From IMG/VR virus record IMGVR_UViG_3300014932_000216, positions 1 to 52,533 of that record: a DNA stretch of 52,533 bases; one strand, 5' to 3'. The position numbers were made by a program, and so were the translations under genes. The notes under the pieces are model-generated. The model did not search any database. It had not been told where the DNA came from and worked only from the letters and a program-made list of their open reading frames with translations. Shown one piece after another: positions 38,524 to 47,763 of this stretch. Source of the stretch: a virus. Every line of letters begins with the position of its first letter. Within the stretch, counting starts at the first letter, position 1.

Positions 38524-38549
38524 AGGCTACTTCGGTAGCCTTTATTATT
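38524..38549 (+). terminator. Terminator of the plus-strand cargo gene
   Basis: AGGCTAC-TTCG-GTAGCCT stem (38524-38541), followed by TTATTATTT on the plus strand. Confidence 0.65.
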
Positions 38550-38551
38550 TG

Positions 38552-38579
38552 AAATAAAAAGCCCCGTAGAAACGAGGCT
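38552..38579 (-). terminator. Terminator after the portal gene
   Basis: On the minus strand AGCCTCGT-TTCT-ACGGGGCT (38579-38560, one U-G pair) is followed by TTTTATTT. It separates the portal unit from the protease-capsid unit. Confidence 0.65.
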
Positions 38580-38608
38580 ATCTTACTAACTCACCACTAT
38601 CATGTACT

Positions 38609-40345
38609 TTATGAACTTCCGCCGCTCGATGGCTTTCTTTTAGTCTGTCCCTCCTTCTCTCCGTCTGCCGCATCTGGTGCAATTACATCTTGATCGGGCA
38701 ATTCTATCCCTGCCGTTGATGTCGCTTTTAATTCTTCTCCGGCCTGCTTAATGACTGCAAGTATATCCCCTTGGTCTATTAATTCCGCCGCCGCCTCTGC
38801 TGTCATAATTGGCACATGCTCAAACGCCACACCTAGAGCTTCGCGAATGTATTTTATAGTTTTCAGCGGGTCAATGTCCGGGAACATAGCGCCCACCCAC
38901 CTGTTGTACAGGTATGCTTCGACCGCCATCATATTTTTACTAAACAACGCCTCCAGGAACCCGGGAGCCTGCACTTTATTATTCAATACCCACAGGTACA
39001 TTTGCAGAGCATAAATCGGATTAAGGTATTGCTGTGAGAAATCCGCCCGCTCGGTCATGAACGTATGTTCCCAATCCTTACCGGCCATGCGTGATGCGCT
39101 AAAACTATCCTCATACTTTGACATTGCCACATTTGGCGGCATATTCACCGCTGCGCAGATAATATCCACATGGAACATGGAGAAGTCCTTAACGTAGTAT
39201 TCCCGCTTTGTGTCCGGCGTTTTAATGGTAACATCATTCGGTAGGTTAATAACCGTCCTTTTCGTGCTTACCGCCGTGTCTGCTGCAATCTTATTACCGG
39301 CAACATCTACGCCAATATCCGTAGCCGCTGCGCCTCCTGCGGTCGGTTGCGCTATCAACCCCTTTGCCCTGCGCCCGCTTAGAGGGTCTTCATTGTCGCT
39401 ATTCACTCCATGCTCAAAAAAGAACGGAAGGTTCGCAGTCTCTTCTGCCGCCGCCAATGCCGCTGAGTTGTACCGCTCCAGTTTCTTAGCAGTTTCCATA
39501 ACAACAGAGATAAGTGGTGTCCCTCTTGTGCTGTCAATCTCCGGCTTGAATCCGTAAATCATATACGCCCTTACCATGCCATTGCTGTCTCTGGCGGGAA
39601 CGCGGACATAATTTAGGGTAATTCCTACGCGGACATGGTACGCAACATGGTTCCCTGTTTTGTCTATTTCCACACCTAGCCGGATCCGGTTGCCCGTTGG
39701 TTGATAAACGTAATCATACCCGTTATATGCAGGACTTCCCTCTAATTTATCGGCATTGTTAGTTATGCTGCAATTTGGCGGATTACCTACATGCGAACTA
39801 TCTATGTGCTGAACCTTCGCTAGTCCACCGACAACGCGAAGCACCACAAGCATATCCCCTGCGATTTTGCCCTCCCGGTGCGCTTCTTCCATTAAAGCGT
39901 CGAGGCTCTGCTGCCCAGCATAGTCTGCAAGTTTTGAATGCGTGTAAACCTTAAATAAATTCTCCACCGACTTGTTAAATAATTCGGTATCAATGTTTAT
40001 TTTCTCGCTTTTCAATACTTCGATTTGAGGTTCGGCTTTTAACTTCAAACTAGGCCCGATAACCCATTGAGTGAACCTATTTACTACTATCTGGCAAATG
40101 GGGGATTCTAAATAAAGCTGCCGCGAACGAACGCGAAGAATATAAAAGTCCTTTTGATATTCTTTAGGCGGCCCCATCTCACCTAAACCCATCTCGCCGT
40201 CATAAATAGCGTACACGACGCCCTGCGTTGCTGCCATTGCCGAACTAGGGCCGTACACGTTAGCGGATATGCTGCCGCGTTTGACAGCCGTGTTTGGTTC
40301 GTCAATTTCTTTCTGTTTCGGCTTCAAAAAATCAAAAAATCCCAT
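38609..40345 (-). CDS. Portal protein (lambda gpB family)
   Basis: A 578-residue portal. Motifs: FYILRVRSRQLYLESPICQ, IVVNRFTQWVIGPSLKL, DALMEEAHREGKIAGDMLVV and RKHD-like MAGKDWEHTFMTERADFSQQ. It forms the dodecameric channel for DNA entry and tail attachment. Start set at MGFFDFLKPKQ (40345), one base after the gpW-like stop, rather than the longer start at 40369. Acidic/basic tail ends SSGGSS. Confidence 0.85.
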   Translation of the reverse strand: MGFFDFLKPKQKEIDEPNTAVKRGSISANVYGPSSAMAATQGVVYAIYDGEMGLGEMGPPKEYQKDFYILRVRSRQLYLESPICQIVVNRFTQWVIGPSLKLKAEPQIEVLKSEKINIDTELFNKSVENLFKVYTHSKLADYAGQQSLDALMEEAHREGKIAGDMLVVLRVVGGLAKVQHIDSSHVGNPPNCSITNNADKLEGSPAYNGYDYVYQPTGNRIRLGVEIDKTGNHVAYHVRVGITLNYVRVPARDSNGMVRAYMIYGFKPEIDSTRGTPLISVVMETAKKLERYNSAALAAAEETANLPFFFEHGVNSDNEDPLSGRRAKGLIAQPTAGGAAATDIGVDVAGNKIAADTAVSTKRTVINLPNDVTIKTPDTKREYYVKDFSMFHVDIICAAVNMPPNVAMSKYEDSFSASRMAGKDWEHTFMTERADFSQQYLNPIYALQMYLWVLNNKVQAPGFLEALFSKNMMAVEAYLYNRWVGAMFPDIDPLKTIKYIREALGVAFEHVPIMTAEAAAELIDQGDILAVIKQAGEELKATSTAGIELPDQDVIAPDAADGEKEGQTKRKPSSGGSS

Positions 40346-40346
40346 A

Positions 40347-40667
40347 TTAACAATTATTTTTACGCCCAATGAAATTACTTACCGGTTGCATTCTTACGCT
40401 TCTGCGCCCTTGGTTTAAATAGTGGTTGCGCTGTTTTTGCATAACAGCAATGCTGTCCTCTATTTGCTTGCCTGTCCGGTATATAGTTTTGATAGTCGTT
40501 TGCCCGTCATTAAGCATGTATTCCTGTATAGGGCTACCTCGCTGAGCAATGACTAGCATTTGAGCAAATAAAGCATCAATAATAGCATCTATCGCCGCAA
40601 TCTTCGCGGCTCTATCCGTACAGGAAATTATAAAATCGGTCTCTGTTATGTATGTTACCGGAGCCAT
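40347..40667 (-). CDS. gpW-like head-tail joining protein (106 residues)
   Basis: Sequence FAQMLVIAQRGSPIQEYMLN with DGQTTIKTIYRTGKQIEDSI and AVMQKQRNHYLN follows the gpW pattern (short helices, DGQT turn, YR). In lambda W lies between terminase and portal; here it is directly upstream of the portal. It connects the head to the tail. Confidence 0.6.
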   Translation of the reverse strand: MAPVTYITETDFIISCTDRAAKIAAIDAIIDALFAQMLVIAQRGSPIQEYMLNDGQTTIKTIYRTGKQIEDSIAVMQKQRNHYLNQGRRSVRMQPVSNFIGRKNNC

Positions 40668-40669
40668 GT

Positions 40670-40918
40670 TTAATGGTTTAAAAGTGAAATTCCTTTTTGA
40701 TTCATTACGTAAGTTTCCCCATATTCGCTATCCGCCTGCCATGCAGCTAAGTCGTCACCTGTCAGCGTATAATTACCGGTGTCTATATACGCACCCAGTG
40801 CATCATAAAGTGTCCATACGATAACTACCCACGCGTCCGTCTCTGGCAAATTGGATATATCCAGTTGTGTTGCTGTCAACTGCTGGTCTGTCGTGATATA
40901 TGGTTGTATCTGTATCAT
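40670..40918 (-). CDS. Hypothetical protein (82 residues)
   Basis: MIQIQPYITTDQQLTATQLD and WVVIVWTLYDALGAYIDTGN, a beta-rich small protein. Perhaps a fibre-assembly partner, because it follows the fibre gene directly. Confidence 0.4.
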   Translation of the reverse strand: MIQIQPYITTDQQLTATQLDISNLPETDAWVVIVWTLYDALGAYIDTGNYTLTGDDLAAWQADSEYGETYVMNQKGISLLNH

Positions 40919-40919
40919 A

Positions 40920-42956
40920 TTAATATCCTCTTAGCTCTTCATAAACTTGAACAATTCCTAATACCGGAGATACAGACGCACCACCAGAATTGGAAAGCAC
41001 ATGCCATAACATCTGAGTGCTTGCGGCTGGTATTTTAGCGCTGTTCGTTGCGCTGTTTTTGGTACTCGCCGTTTTAGTGCGCCTCTCTATTTGTACTGCT
41101 GAATATGTTGTATTCGATGGCATTGTCACCGTAATAATGTACTCATCATTTACTGTTGGTGTTATCCCGGTATTCACCTTGGTAGCAGTACCGGAGCCAT
41201 TATTGAACATAAAGAATAGAGTGGCATCTGCCGCATCCTTGCCTACACCTATCGTGTTCAATACGGTTGATGGGTCGGTGGTGGATGACATATTGCCGGC
41301 CGTATTCACGTACCCCGCGAAGAACCGCTGAGTAGATACATATGATGGTAGCACGCAATCAATAACCAACCTTGCCCCGCCTCCATATTGAGAGTTATTT
41401 ATAAAGGCATCTAGCCCGGAAGCGGACATTCTCAATTCTACCGAAGTATTAGGGGATGCAGCCCCGGCGAGGTTGTTATACATAAGCATCGGTGCAATGT
41501 TGGATGCATCATAAGCGGCTACGTGAAATGTAGGTGTTCCATTTGTACCGACCTGTGATGTGAATCTACCAAGTGACTGAGTAGCGACTCCGTTAGTTGT
41601 CCACAGCCCCCAATGATGCATTCCATTTGCGGTTTGTAATGGCAGGTCCACACCGTTAGAATTAGCAGTCCAAAGTTCATCTTCTCCGTTTATATTATTG
41701 CCATACGCCTTTACATTACCACTGGATGGCAGTGTAGCACCCACGGTGTAAATGCCTGTCACGAAGTACATAAGCCCGTCGTTACCTATCCCGGCTCCGG
41801 TTGCGCCGCTGAATAGGCCGGAATTGTCATATTGTATTGCTCCGTTCGGTGTGCCGGGGGCTGGTATCAATGCCGCTATACTATCGGTCCCTTTGCGCCT
41901 GTATTGCCATGTTGCAAACCGGCTGCTGTCTGGCCTGAGCGTCCACGCAGGGTTGCTCCCGATTGTCTGCGCCGAACCACCGCCTAACATGCCATACCCG
42001 TTAGTAATGGTTTCCGTCTTTGCTGTAGCGATAGGATCCGTTTCTGTGTATGAGGTTAAAAATGTCAATAGCGACCAAGCGGCAATACTATCCGTGCCTT
42101 TTCTCCTATATTGCCACGATGACACCATGGAACTATCGGCCTTTAGTGTCCACGCGGGGTTACTCCCAATAGTTTGCGCAGCTCCGCCACCGAGCACGCC
42201 CCACCCATTTGTTATAGTGGCAGTTTTGGCGATTGCTATCGGGTCAGTCTCGGTGAACCCGGTAATATATCCTATCCCGGTAATGCTGTCCCGCACCTTA
42301 TCGAGCCGGGCTTTAGATGCCACCAAATAACTATCCACAGCAATGTTATTGCTCGATGTGATTATCGTTCCCCACACATTCACAACATTAGAAATACCAC
42401 CAAGCCCGGCGAGCGTATATCCGGGAATATTCAGTACATTAGAAATAAAGGTTGCACTGCCGCTGGTGCCTGATGTTGTAAACGATGCTATTCTATTCCC
42501 ATATGCGGTATTCCAATTGCTTTGGTCGGTCGTAGTTGGCAGATAGTACCCGGCCGTAAGGCTCAATACACCAGTAGTATTGTTGTAGGTAATCCCGGTA
42601 ATGCTCGATGATATGTCGGTCAATGAAATAAATGCGTCCGGGTTGCTCAGCGGGTAGTACGTTGCTGCCATAACCCCTAGCAGACTATCAATCGCTTTTT
42701 GCCGCCATAGGCGCGTACACCATGTAAAGCTGTCAATGGCGGCGGCTCCTGAATAAACCGGTATATTCAGAACACCTCCGGTATAGGTAGCCGCGCCGCT
42801 AGTGCCGGTAGTGGTTAACGTAAAGGCTGTGCCAGATGAGGGGATTATGTATGAACCATTAACATTTAATGGAACGGGGACGCCATTCAATGTAATAACC
42901 CTTGGCGATTGAGCAAAGCAAGAAATAGAAATTAGTAATAGTATTATAATTCTCAT
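40920..42956 (-). CDS. Long fibre-like protein with signal-like N-terminus and internal repeats
   Basis: A 678-residue beta-rich protein. The N-terminus MRIIILLLISISCFAQSPRV looks like a Sec signal, unusual for a tail fibre. Two imperfect 57-residue repeats are at about 236-292 and 305-362; both contain TIGSNPAWTL and QYRRKGTDSIAA. The C-terminal half is a receptor-binding type (Thr/Gly/Asn-rich). ATGA overlap with the spike gene. Fibre or surface adhesin. Confidence 0.6.
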   Translation of the reverse strand: MRIIILLLISISCFAQSPRVITLNGVPVPLNVNGSYIIPSSGTAFTLTTTGTSGAATYTGGVLNIPVYSGAAAIDSFTWCTRLWRQKAIDSLLGVMAATYYPLSNPDAFISLTDISSSITGITYNNTTGVLSLTAGYYLPTTTDQSNWNTAYGNRIASFTTSGTSGSATFISNVLNIPGYTLAGLGGISNVVNVWGTIITSSNNIAVDSYLVASKARLDKVRDSITGIGYITGFTETDPIAIAKTATITNGWGVLGGGAAQTIGSNPAWTLKADSSMVSSWQYRRKGTDSIAAWSLLTFLTSYTETDPIATAKTETITNGYGMLGGGSAQTIGSNPAWTLRPDSSRFATWQYRRKGTDSIAALIPAPGTPNGAIQYDNSGLFSGATGAGIGNDGLMYFVTGIYTVGATLPSSGNVKAYGNNINGEDELWTANSNGVDLPLQTANGMHHWGLWTTNGVATQSLGRFTSQVGTNGTPTFHVAAYDASNIAPMLMYNNLAGAASPNTSVELRMSASGLDAFINNSQYGGGARLVIDCVLPSYVSTQRFFAGYVNTAGNMSSTTDPSTVLNTIGVGKDAADATLFFMFNNGSGTATKVNTGITPTVNDEYIITVTMPSNTTYSAVQIERRTKTASTKNSATNSAKIPAASTQMLWHVLSNSGGASVSPVLGIVQVYEELRGY

Positions 42957-43456
42957 TGTAGTAATTGTTCGAGGTTCGCTAAATCTTCCGCTATATCGGC
43001 TATATTTAATACTATATCGGCATTTACACTTGGCGGCGGTGAGCCTATTGTTGCAAACAAATCTGCAAATCCAGTATTCACATTCGTCATAAATGAGGAT
43101 AGGTGATTTATGAGATTTTGCAGATTAGTTAATAAACTTTGCTCTTGGTTTTTTATGCTTATCAGTCCGGTATTGTGCAGCCATATTTCCCCCATTAAAT
43201 TCCCGTCCGTATCTGTAGAATATTGCCTATACTCCCCCGGCTGCGCTAATGCGGAAATATTAACATAGCCCAACAGAACAGGCGCACCGCTCATTGACGT
43301 TTCATTATAGGCGGCCTGCATGCCGGGTATAGGTGAGCTGTCAACACCAAATGGCCCAACCTCTGTTGGTGTTCGGGCAAAGCCTTTACCCCACCCAGAA
43401 ACCGTTACGCTTCTATGCTCGTTATTGGTGGATGATATAACTTTTGCTATGTTCAA
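42953..43456 (-). CDS. Baseplate spike protein (Mu gp45-like)
   Basis: A 167-residue protein. GAPVLLGYVNISALAQPGEY, RQYSTDTDGNLMGEIWLHNT and GLISIKN match the C-terminal pattern of membrane-puncturing spikes (short OB domain and beta-helix start). It follows the hub (gp44-like) in the usual order, though a cargo segment separates them here. Tip contacts the membrane on contraction. Confidence 0.6.
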   Translation of the reverse strand: MNIAKVISSTNNEHRSVTVSGWGKGFARTPTEVGPFGVDSSPIPGMQAAYNETSMSGAPVLLGYVNISALAQPGEYRQYSTDTDGNLMGEIWLHNTGLISIKNQEQSLLTNLQNLINHLSSFMTNVNTGFADLFATIGSPPPSVNADIVLNIADIAEDLANLEQLLQ

Positions 43457-43473
43457 TTAAACCTCATTTGCAT

Positions 43474-43518
43474 GAAGTTCTTTGACATATTGGATTTGGT
43501 AAGTGAAATAAAAAAGAA
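43474..43518. repeat. Perfect 45-base inverted repeat, left copy
   Basis: Begins GAAGTTCTTTGACATATTGG and ends AATAAAAAAGAA. Its exact reverse complement is at 44189-44233. Together they bound 760 bases containing two convergent small genes. The left copy is 18 bases from the spike start. Confidence 0.9.
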
Positions 43519-43630
43519 ATCTTTGAGGTAGCAAAGGAAGATTTTGTTGCTATAATTTGACGTTATAGTTAAGCAGAAAGAAAACTACGGAAGAAAATAT
43601 TTGTTTTAATTTTTTGCTAGGCTTCTTATT

Positions 43631-43816
43631 ATGGAGAGTAAAAATAAAAACCTAATGACATTAGGTGAGCTTAGAGAAAAGCTTAAAATATACGGAGATG
43701 AATTTTATATCTCATTCGGAGATAAATACCTAACAAGGGTTGATAATAGAGATACAGATATTATCTTCTGCGAATGGATTTCTATTGAGGAATCCGACTA
43801 TTTAGAGAAGCCCTAA
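43631..43816 (+). CDS. Small protein in the inverted-repeat segment (61 residues)
   Basis: MESKNKNLMTLGELREKLKI with DTDIIFCEWISIEESDYL, acidic. Plus strand against the late genes. The upstream region is similar to that of the convergent gene at 43988, including ATATTTGTTTTAATTTTTT. No family recognised. Confidence 0.5.
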   Translation: MESKNKNLMTLGELREKLKIYGDEFYISFGDKYLTRVDNRDTDIIFCEWISIEESDYLEKP

Positions 43817-43988
43817 CCGGGTCTACGCCATCTAGTATGTGGCATATAAATTCTTTTGCTAATTCTCGCCTTACGGGCATCCATGACGATATGCCTTTGC
43901 CTGTTATTCTACTACGGATAATGAATTTATCCTTATAGGCCGTAATGGTGTATTCTTCCACTCCGTCAGGAACTTTCTCAAATGCCAT
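43782..43988 (-). CDS. Small protein in the inverted-repeat segment (68 residues)
   Basis: MAFEKVPDGVEEYTITAYKD and FIIRSRITGKGISSWMPVRR. It converges with the gene at 43631 and overlaps its end by 35 bases. Both genes share the same upstream leader in mirror orientation. Function unknown. Confidence 0.5.
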   Translation of the reverse strand: MAFEKVPDGVEEYTITAYKDKFIIRSRITGKGISSWMPVRRELAKEFICHILDGVDPVRASLNSRIPQ

Positions 43989-44188
43989 AATCTATGGCAG
44001 ATACTTTTTCCATGTAGCGTGCGCTCCGCGGCTTCAAAAAAATTAAAACAAATATTTTGTATCTAATCTTTCTTGCTCAACATAACGCGAATACATTATA
44101 GAACAAAATGCTCTCTTTGGTTATCTGCCACCTCAAAGATAAGGAGAAATTATTGGCATATCTGCCGCTAATCAAAATTTCTCCTTAA

Positions 44189-44233
44189 TTCTTTTTTATT
44201 TCACTTACCAAATCCAATATGTCAAAGAACTTC
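44189..44233. repeat. Perfect 45-base inverted repeat, right copy
   Basis: Exact reverse complement of 43474-43518. It ends ten bases before the hub gene stop at 44243. Inside it, on the minus strand, an extra hairpin TAAGGAGAAATT/AATTTCTCCTTA (about 44190-44144) is found that has no counterpart on the left. Confidence 0.9.
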
Positions 44234-44242
44234 AAAATCTTA

Positions 44243-45424
44243 CTAATTAAAAATATTTTTTACATCTTCATCATTATATACCTCAGGCAATACGCATGAG
44301 ATAACCGCCGTTTGCTCGTCTGCCGTTTGCCTGTAATCTACCTGCTCAATAAAGAATCTTGTGTTGTGGTATAGGTAGCATTCTGGATTCTTCGCGGTTA
44401 TTATCTGATTCGGCCTCACCAACTTTCCATTAAGTGTCCAACCAACTATTTCAATAGTTAGCGCGATTGCCTTTAATTCACTACCTAGTATTGTTCTAGA
44501 GGTGTCCGGCGTATCATTATCATCTCCTATAGATTGAATCTTTCTAGTGACACGCAAAACATTAGATGGTACATAGGGATTTGTTATTAAATCTTCTATG
44601 GCATTGCCGCCGTCCTGCTGGCCTATTACATGAATATGGCTGTGCATCTTCTGCCCATTTACGGGCATAGACATTTTAGTCCAGATAGATTGCCCCGGCT
44701 CAAAATGAAATATTGGTTTTGAGTTGAAATAAGTAATACTATTGGATAATGCGTTTGCCGCCGGTGCGCCGTCAATATCGCTAATGAATGGCGTCGTTGA
44801 TATGGGTTGCAGTGTCGTTGCCGTCTTGCTGCCCTTCTCTGCCTTTGACCTCGTGTAAAGCAATCTACCATCCACGGTATGAGACAATACAACATTTCTA
44901 TGCTCCGCCATTGAGGTTAAAAAATCCTCAATGGTCTGCGTTGGTGAAGCGGCTATTTTGGTATATACCTTGCTGCACTCATCCTTTACATTATCATCAA
45001 CTATACACGTACTGATATTTAGAGACGATGTGAGCCTATTTGAAATCTGCTCCAAACTTTGGTTCGCGAATTCAAGGCTGCCATTTGGCTGAATTGTCTC
45101 TGCACCCGTTTGCTGCAATAATGTAGAAAATACGCAGTTGTCAGCTAGCACCCCCGTAGTGGAATATCCCGATATGGCTGTTAATTCTTTCTTCGGTGAG
45201 CTACTAAACGCCTGCGATAAAAGCCGACCTGTTATTAACGTTTGCCCATTGTGTGATATGGTGCAGTGCTGGTAACTAACCGGCTTTAGTATGGATTTGT
45301 GAGCCGCATTAGTAGGGTCAAAATACAACTTAAAAGAAAAGGTATCGCCAATGCATGCATACCTGAGCGATACGCTTACTTCGCTGAACTTATCTATTGT
45401 ATGTGAGCCTACGGTTAGTTTCAT
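44243..45424 (-). CDS. Baseplate hub protein (Mu gp44 / late control D-like)
   Basis: A 393-residue hub protein. TVGSHTIDKFSEVSVSLRYA and FSFKLYFDPTN, then GRLLYTRSKAEKG and the C-terminal MVGWTLNGKLVRPNQ-like segment correspond to the gp44/gpD fold (three beta-domains). It sits on the tail tube end and carries the spike. Start overlaps the upstream gene by ATGA. Confidence 0.8.
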   Translation of the reverse strand: MKLTVGSHTIDKFSEVSVSLRYACIGDTFSFKLYFDPTNAAHKSILKPVSYQHCTISHNGQTLITGRLLSQAFSSSPKKELTAISGYSTTGVLADNCVFSTLLQQTGAETIQPNGSLEFANQSLEQISNRLTSSLNISTCIVDDNVKDECSKVYTKIAASPTQTIEDFLTSMAEHRNVVLSHTVDGRLLYTRSKAEKGSKTATTLQPISTTPFISDIDGAPAANALSNSITYFNSKPIFHFEPGQSIWTKMSMPVNGQKMHSHIHVIGQQDGGNAIEDLITNPYVPSNVLRVTRKIQSIGDDNDTPDTSRTILGSELKAIALTIEIVGWTLNGKLVRPNQIITAKNPECYLYHNTRFFIEQVDYRQTADEQTAVISCVLPEVYNDEDVKNIFN

Positions 45425-45654
45425 TTCTTTTTATTCTTAGCGCTTTTTTGAAACCCCACTATTTGATCATGAGATAATTCCTGAATCTTAACTCCCGGCG
45501 GTAAATTCACAGCCGCAGGCAATGCTTCTCGCTTAAACCAAAACACATTCCCGATTATCTTGTAGTTATCCCAACCGTCTTTGCCATACTCATTCATTTG
45601 CTCTTCGCTCATAGTGTGCTCAATCTGAACCACTTTTTTATATTCTATTGCCAT
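45421..45654 (-). CDS. Hypothetical protein (77 residues)
   Basis: Start set at 45654 (MAIEYKKVVQIEHTMSEEQM), because the longer start would overlap the gp43-like gene. Contains MNEYGKDGWDNYKIIGNVFW. Beta-alpha character; DUF4177-like composition. Coupled to the hub gene. Confidence 0.5.
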   Translation of the reverse strand: MAIEYKKVVQIEHTMSEEQMNEYGKDGWDNYKIIGNVFWFKREALPAAVNLPPGVKIQELSHDQIVGFQKSAKNKKK

Positions 45655-45664
45655 AACTGATAAT

Positions 45665-46906
45665 TTATACGTAATAAATAATTTGTCTGCCTTGTTGAAG
45701 TTTGAAAAGTTCGTAACCAACAATGTTGTTATTACTTATAATGGTTTTTATTGTGCTGTCATCCGGCAAAATACCGTACAGCTTATTGGCTACTAAAATC
45801 ACATTGCTGTCATACGGCAGTATATAGGTGCGCTGCTGCTTTGCGCTCGCTGCGATGCCGTACAGGCTGCCAACAGTGTAGTACAATAGCGAATCCAGCA
45901 ATGATAATCCGTCAGGATTTGGGATATAGCTATCGGGGCTACCTCCATCATGCGTCTGCATACCGCACAGATTATCGAGGTAGCCGTTATATTTCTGAAT
46001 AATCAACGCTATGGCCGCTACAACGTCATTCCTTGTCAGGTAATCCGTACTGGTAATGTTAGTCACAGATGCGGAGCAAATGCCGGCGATTAACGCCCCT
46101 GCATTATTCTCATACCCTTGCTTCTCCCCGGTTAATACCAAGTCGATAATATCGTCAGAAAGTGCGTCCAGTTGTTTTCCAAACATCGCCATTCTGTTAA
46201 CTATGGTATCATTAAAACCTACAGGCAACATAATCATGGCCTGCAATGTCCCTATAGCCGTTTCGGTAGCAAATACAGTCGCATTTAGTAACCCATTGCA
46301 TTGATTGAAGGCGTTGAAATATTGGTTATAATCTTCCGCGTCTGCTATTGTAGTATTTATGCTATTGAATGAAGATGCGAGATTAGTTCGTAATGCCGAT
46401 ATGCTCGTAGTGCTGGGCGTCGGCTGGTTAGCTGCGTATGTTTTAGCAAGCTGAGCATTAGATATAGCAGCCTTTGACGTTACAACATCTGGCGGGGAGA
46501 GCGCGGGTGCTAGCTGAGCGGTGCCGATCGTCTCAATTATAGTCCCGGTAATAACCGTTGTATTCAGCCCGCTATTATCCGACTTCAAACCGAGTGGCTG
46601 CACTACTATACCGCCATATTGCGGGTGGTTGATTTGCCACGCTGCGGGGTTATCTGCCGACTTGAAAAACTTTTCTCCGTCATCTACATTGGTTGCGCCT
46701 TGAAAGATTATCTCAATATCATATTGAACCCCCATTGGCAACCTGCGGTCAATCAAGCTACCTTTAAGATCAATAAATTCAAACTTAGAAACGTTGAACT
46801 CTTTAGACTTATTCGCGCTGGCATTCAGATACAATGGAGTGTATCGCTGACCGTCCCCGGTAACGATAACTAAATCCTGCTTAATCTTTTCCAGCCAACT
46901 TGCCAT
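45665..46906 (-). CDS. DNA circularisation N-terminus-like tail protein (Mu gp43-like)
   Basis: A 413-residue protein. The N-terminus SWLEKIKQDLVIVTGDGQRY and LPMGVQYDIEIIFQGATNVD, with FFKSADNPAAWQINHPQYG, is the Mu gp43/DNA circularisation family. In such tails it lies between tape measure and hub. The C-terminal 200 residues are helical. Here it comes after the fibre module. Confidence 0.8.
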   Translation of the reverse strand: MASWLEKIKQDLVIVTGDGQRYTPLYLNASANKSKEFNVSKFEFIDLKGSLIDRRLPMGVQYDIEIIFQGATNVDDGEKFFKSADNPAAWQINHPQYGGIVVQPLGLKSDNSGLNTTVITGTIIETIGTAQLAPALSPPDVVTSKAAISNAQLAKTYAANQPTPSTTSISALRTNLASSFNSINTTIADAEDYNQYFNAFNQCNGLLNATVFATETAIGTLQAMIMLPVGFNDTIVNRMAMFGKQLDALSDDIIDLVLTGEKQGYENNAGALIAGICSASVTNITSTDYLTRNDVVAAIALIIQKYNGYLDNLCGMQTHDGGSPDSYIPNPDGLSLLDSLLYYTVGSLYGIAASAKQQRTYILPYDSNVILVANKLYGILPDDSTIKTIISNNNIVGYELFKLQQGRQIIYYV

Positions 46907-46908
46907 AA

Positions 46909-47658
46909 CTATTTTTTAGCCAATCTTGCCATTTGCTTTTCAGCATTTTTAATATAAAATCCCTCAATCTTTGCCCCGCTCAATAACGAAGCCTTACGCA
47001 TGAAGTGTGTTGCTTTAGGGTGTACATGCCGGCCTGCTTGCACCGAGTAAAGCGGTGTGCTGTTGACAACCGTATTGCCATCATCCAGCCTGTGAACGCT
47101 GTTAATCCGCATCATCATCCTTTTGCCTTTGCGAATGGTATTGCCGATAACAACGCCGCCTTTGCCGGCATGAATAGCCGACTTTATGAACCGTTGTTTA
47201 TTGTTCGCGCCTTTTGCGTTTTTAGCATCAACGATGTTGCTACGTATCTGGCTAATCCTATTTGCCGCCCGCACATTGCCGCCATGTGAGCCACCAACAC
47301 GGGCGGCATCCAAAGGAATGAAAGTGCGCCCACCGATAGAGCCACCGGCGTCCTGCTGCTGCATATCTTCTACCGCCTGCTGCTGCGTTCCGTTATTTTC
47401 AACAAATCCCACCGTGGCCCTCATTGCGTCAACTTCCCAACCTTTCGCCTGCTCTACTTTGCTATTCGCTTTAAAGAAATTCTTTTTTCGGTGAAAAAAT
47501 ATATTGCTCTCATCAGGCATTGTTCGGGTCTTGACGTCAAACGCTGCATTATTCAGCGTGTCCCGTATTGCGTTTGGGATTGCCGAACGGTGCATTTGGC
47601 GCAGTGTTTGGGTAAACTCTACGACCGCCGATGCATCGATATTTAAGACCGTATTCAT
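46909..47658 (-). CDS. Minor tail protein (gpZ-like)
   Basis: A 249-residue basic protein. AIPNAIRDTLNNAAFDVKTR and EVDAMRATVGFVE are typical of prophage minor tail protein Z. A Gly/Gln linker follows, and the C-terminus (KGGVVIGNTIRKGKRMMMRI) is basic. It would act in tail completion. Ends three bases before the gp43-like gene. Confidence 0.6.
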   Translation of the reverse strand: MNTVLNIDASAVVEFTQTLRQMHRSAIPNAIRDTLNNAAFDVKTRTMPDESNIFFHRKKNFFKANSKVEQAKGWEVDAMRATVGFVENNGTQQQAVEDMQQQDAGGSIGGRTFIPLDAARVGGSHGGNVRAANRISQIRSNIVDAKNAKGANNKQRFIKSAIHAGKGGVVIGNTIRKGKRMMMRINSVHRLDDGNTVVNSTPLYSVQAGRHVHPKATHFMRKASLLSGAKIEGFYIKNAEKQMARLAKK

Positions 47659-47763
47659 TATTTCAAAGTTACGTTACTTTGTAAAGCAAAGTTCTTTTTA
47701 TTGCAAAGTACATTTTAACATTTATTAGCATTATTTGGATTTAAAATTGTATTTTGCAATCCT

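Noticed and set aside
41752-42330. 192-residue plus-strand ORF opposite the fibre gene
   Set aside because: Low-complexity antisense of the repeats in the fibre; no promoter or leader.
40920-42956. Diversity-generating retroelement or template repeat linked to the fibre
   Set aside because: The two repeats are inside one protein, no reverse transcriptase gene is present, and changes are not adenine-specific as far as can be seen.
43631-43988. Toxin-antitoxin pair for the two small convergent genes
   Set aside because: Convergent overlapping order is not that of toxin-antitoxin operons, and neither protein has a recognised toxin or antitoxin fold.
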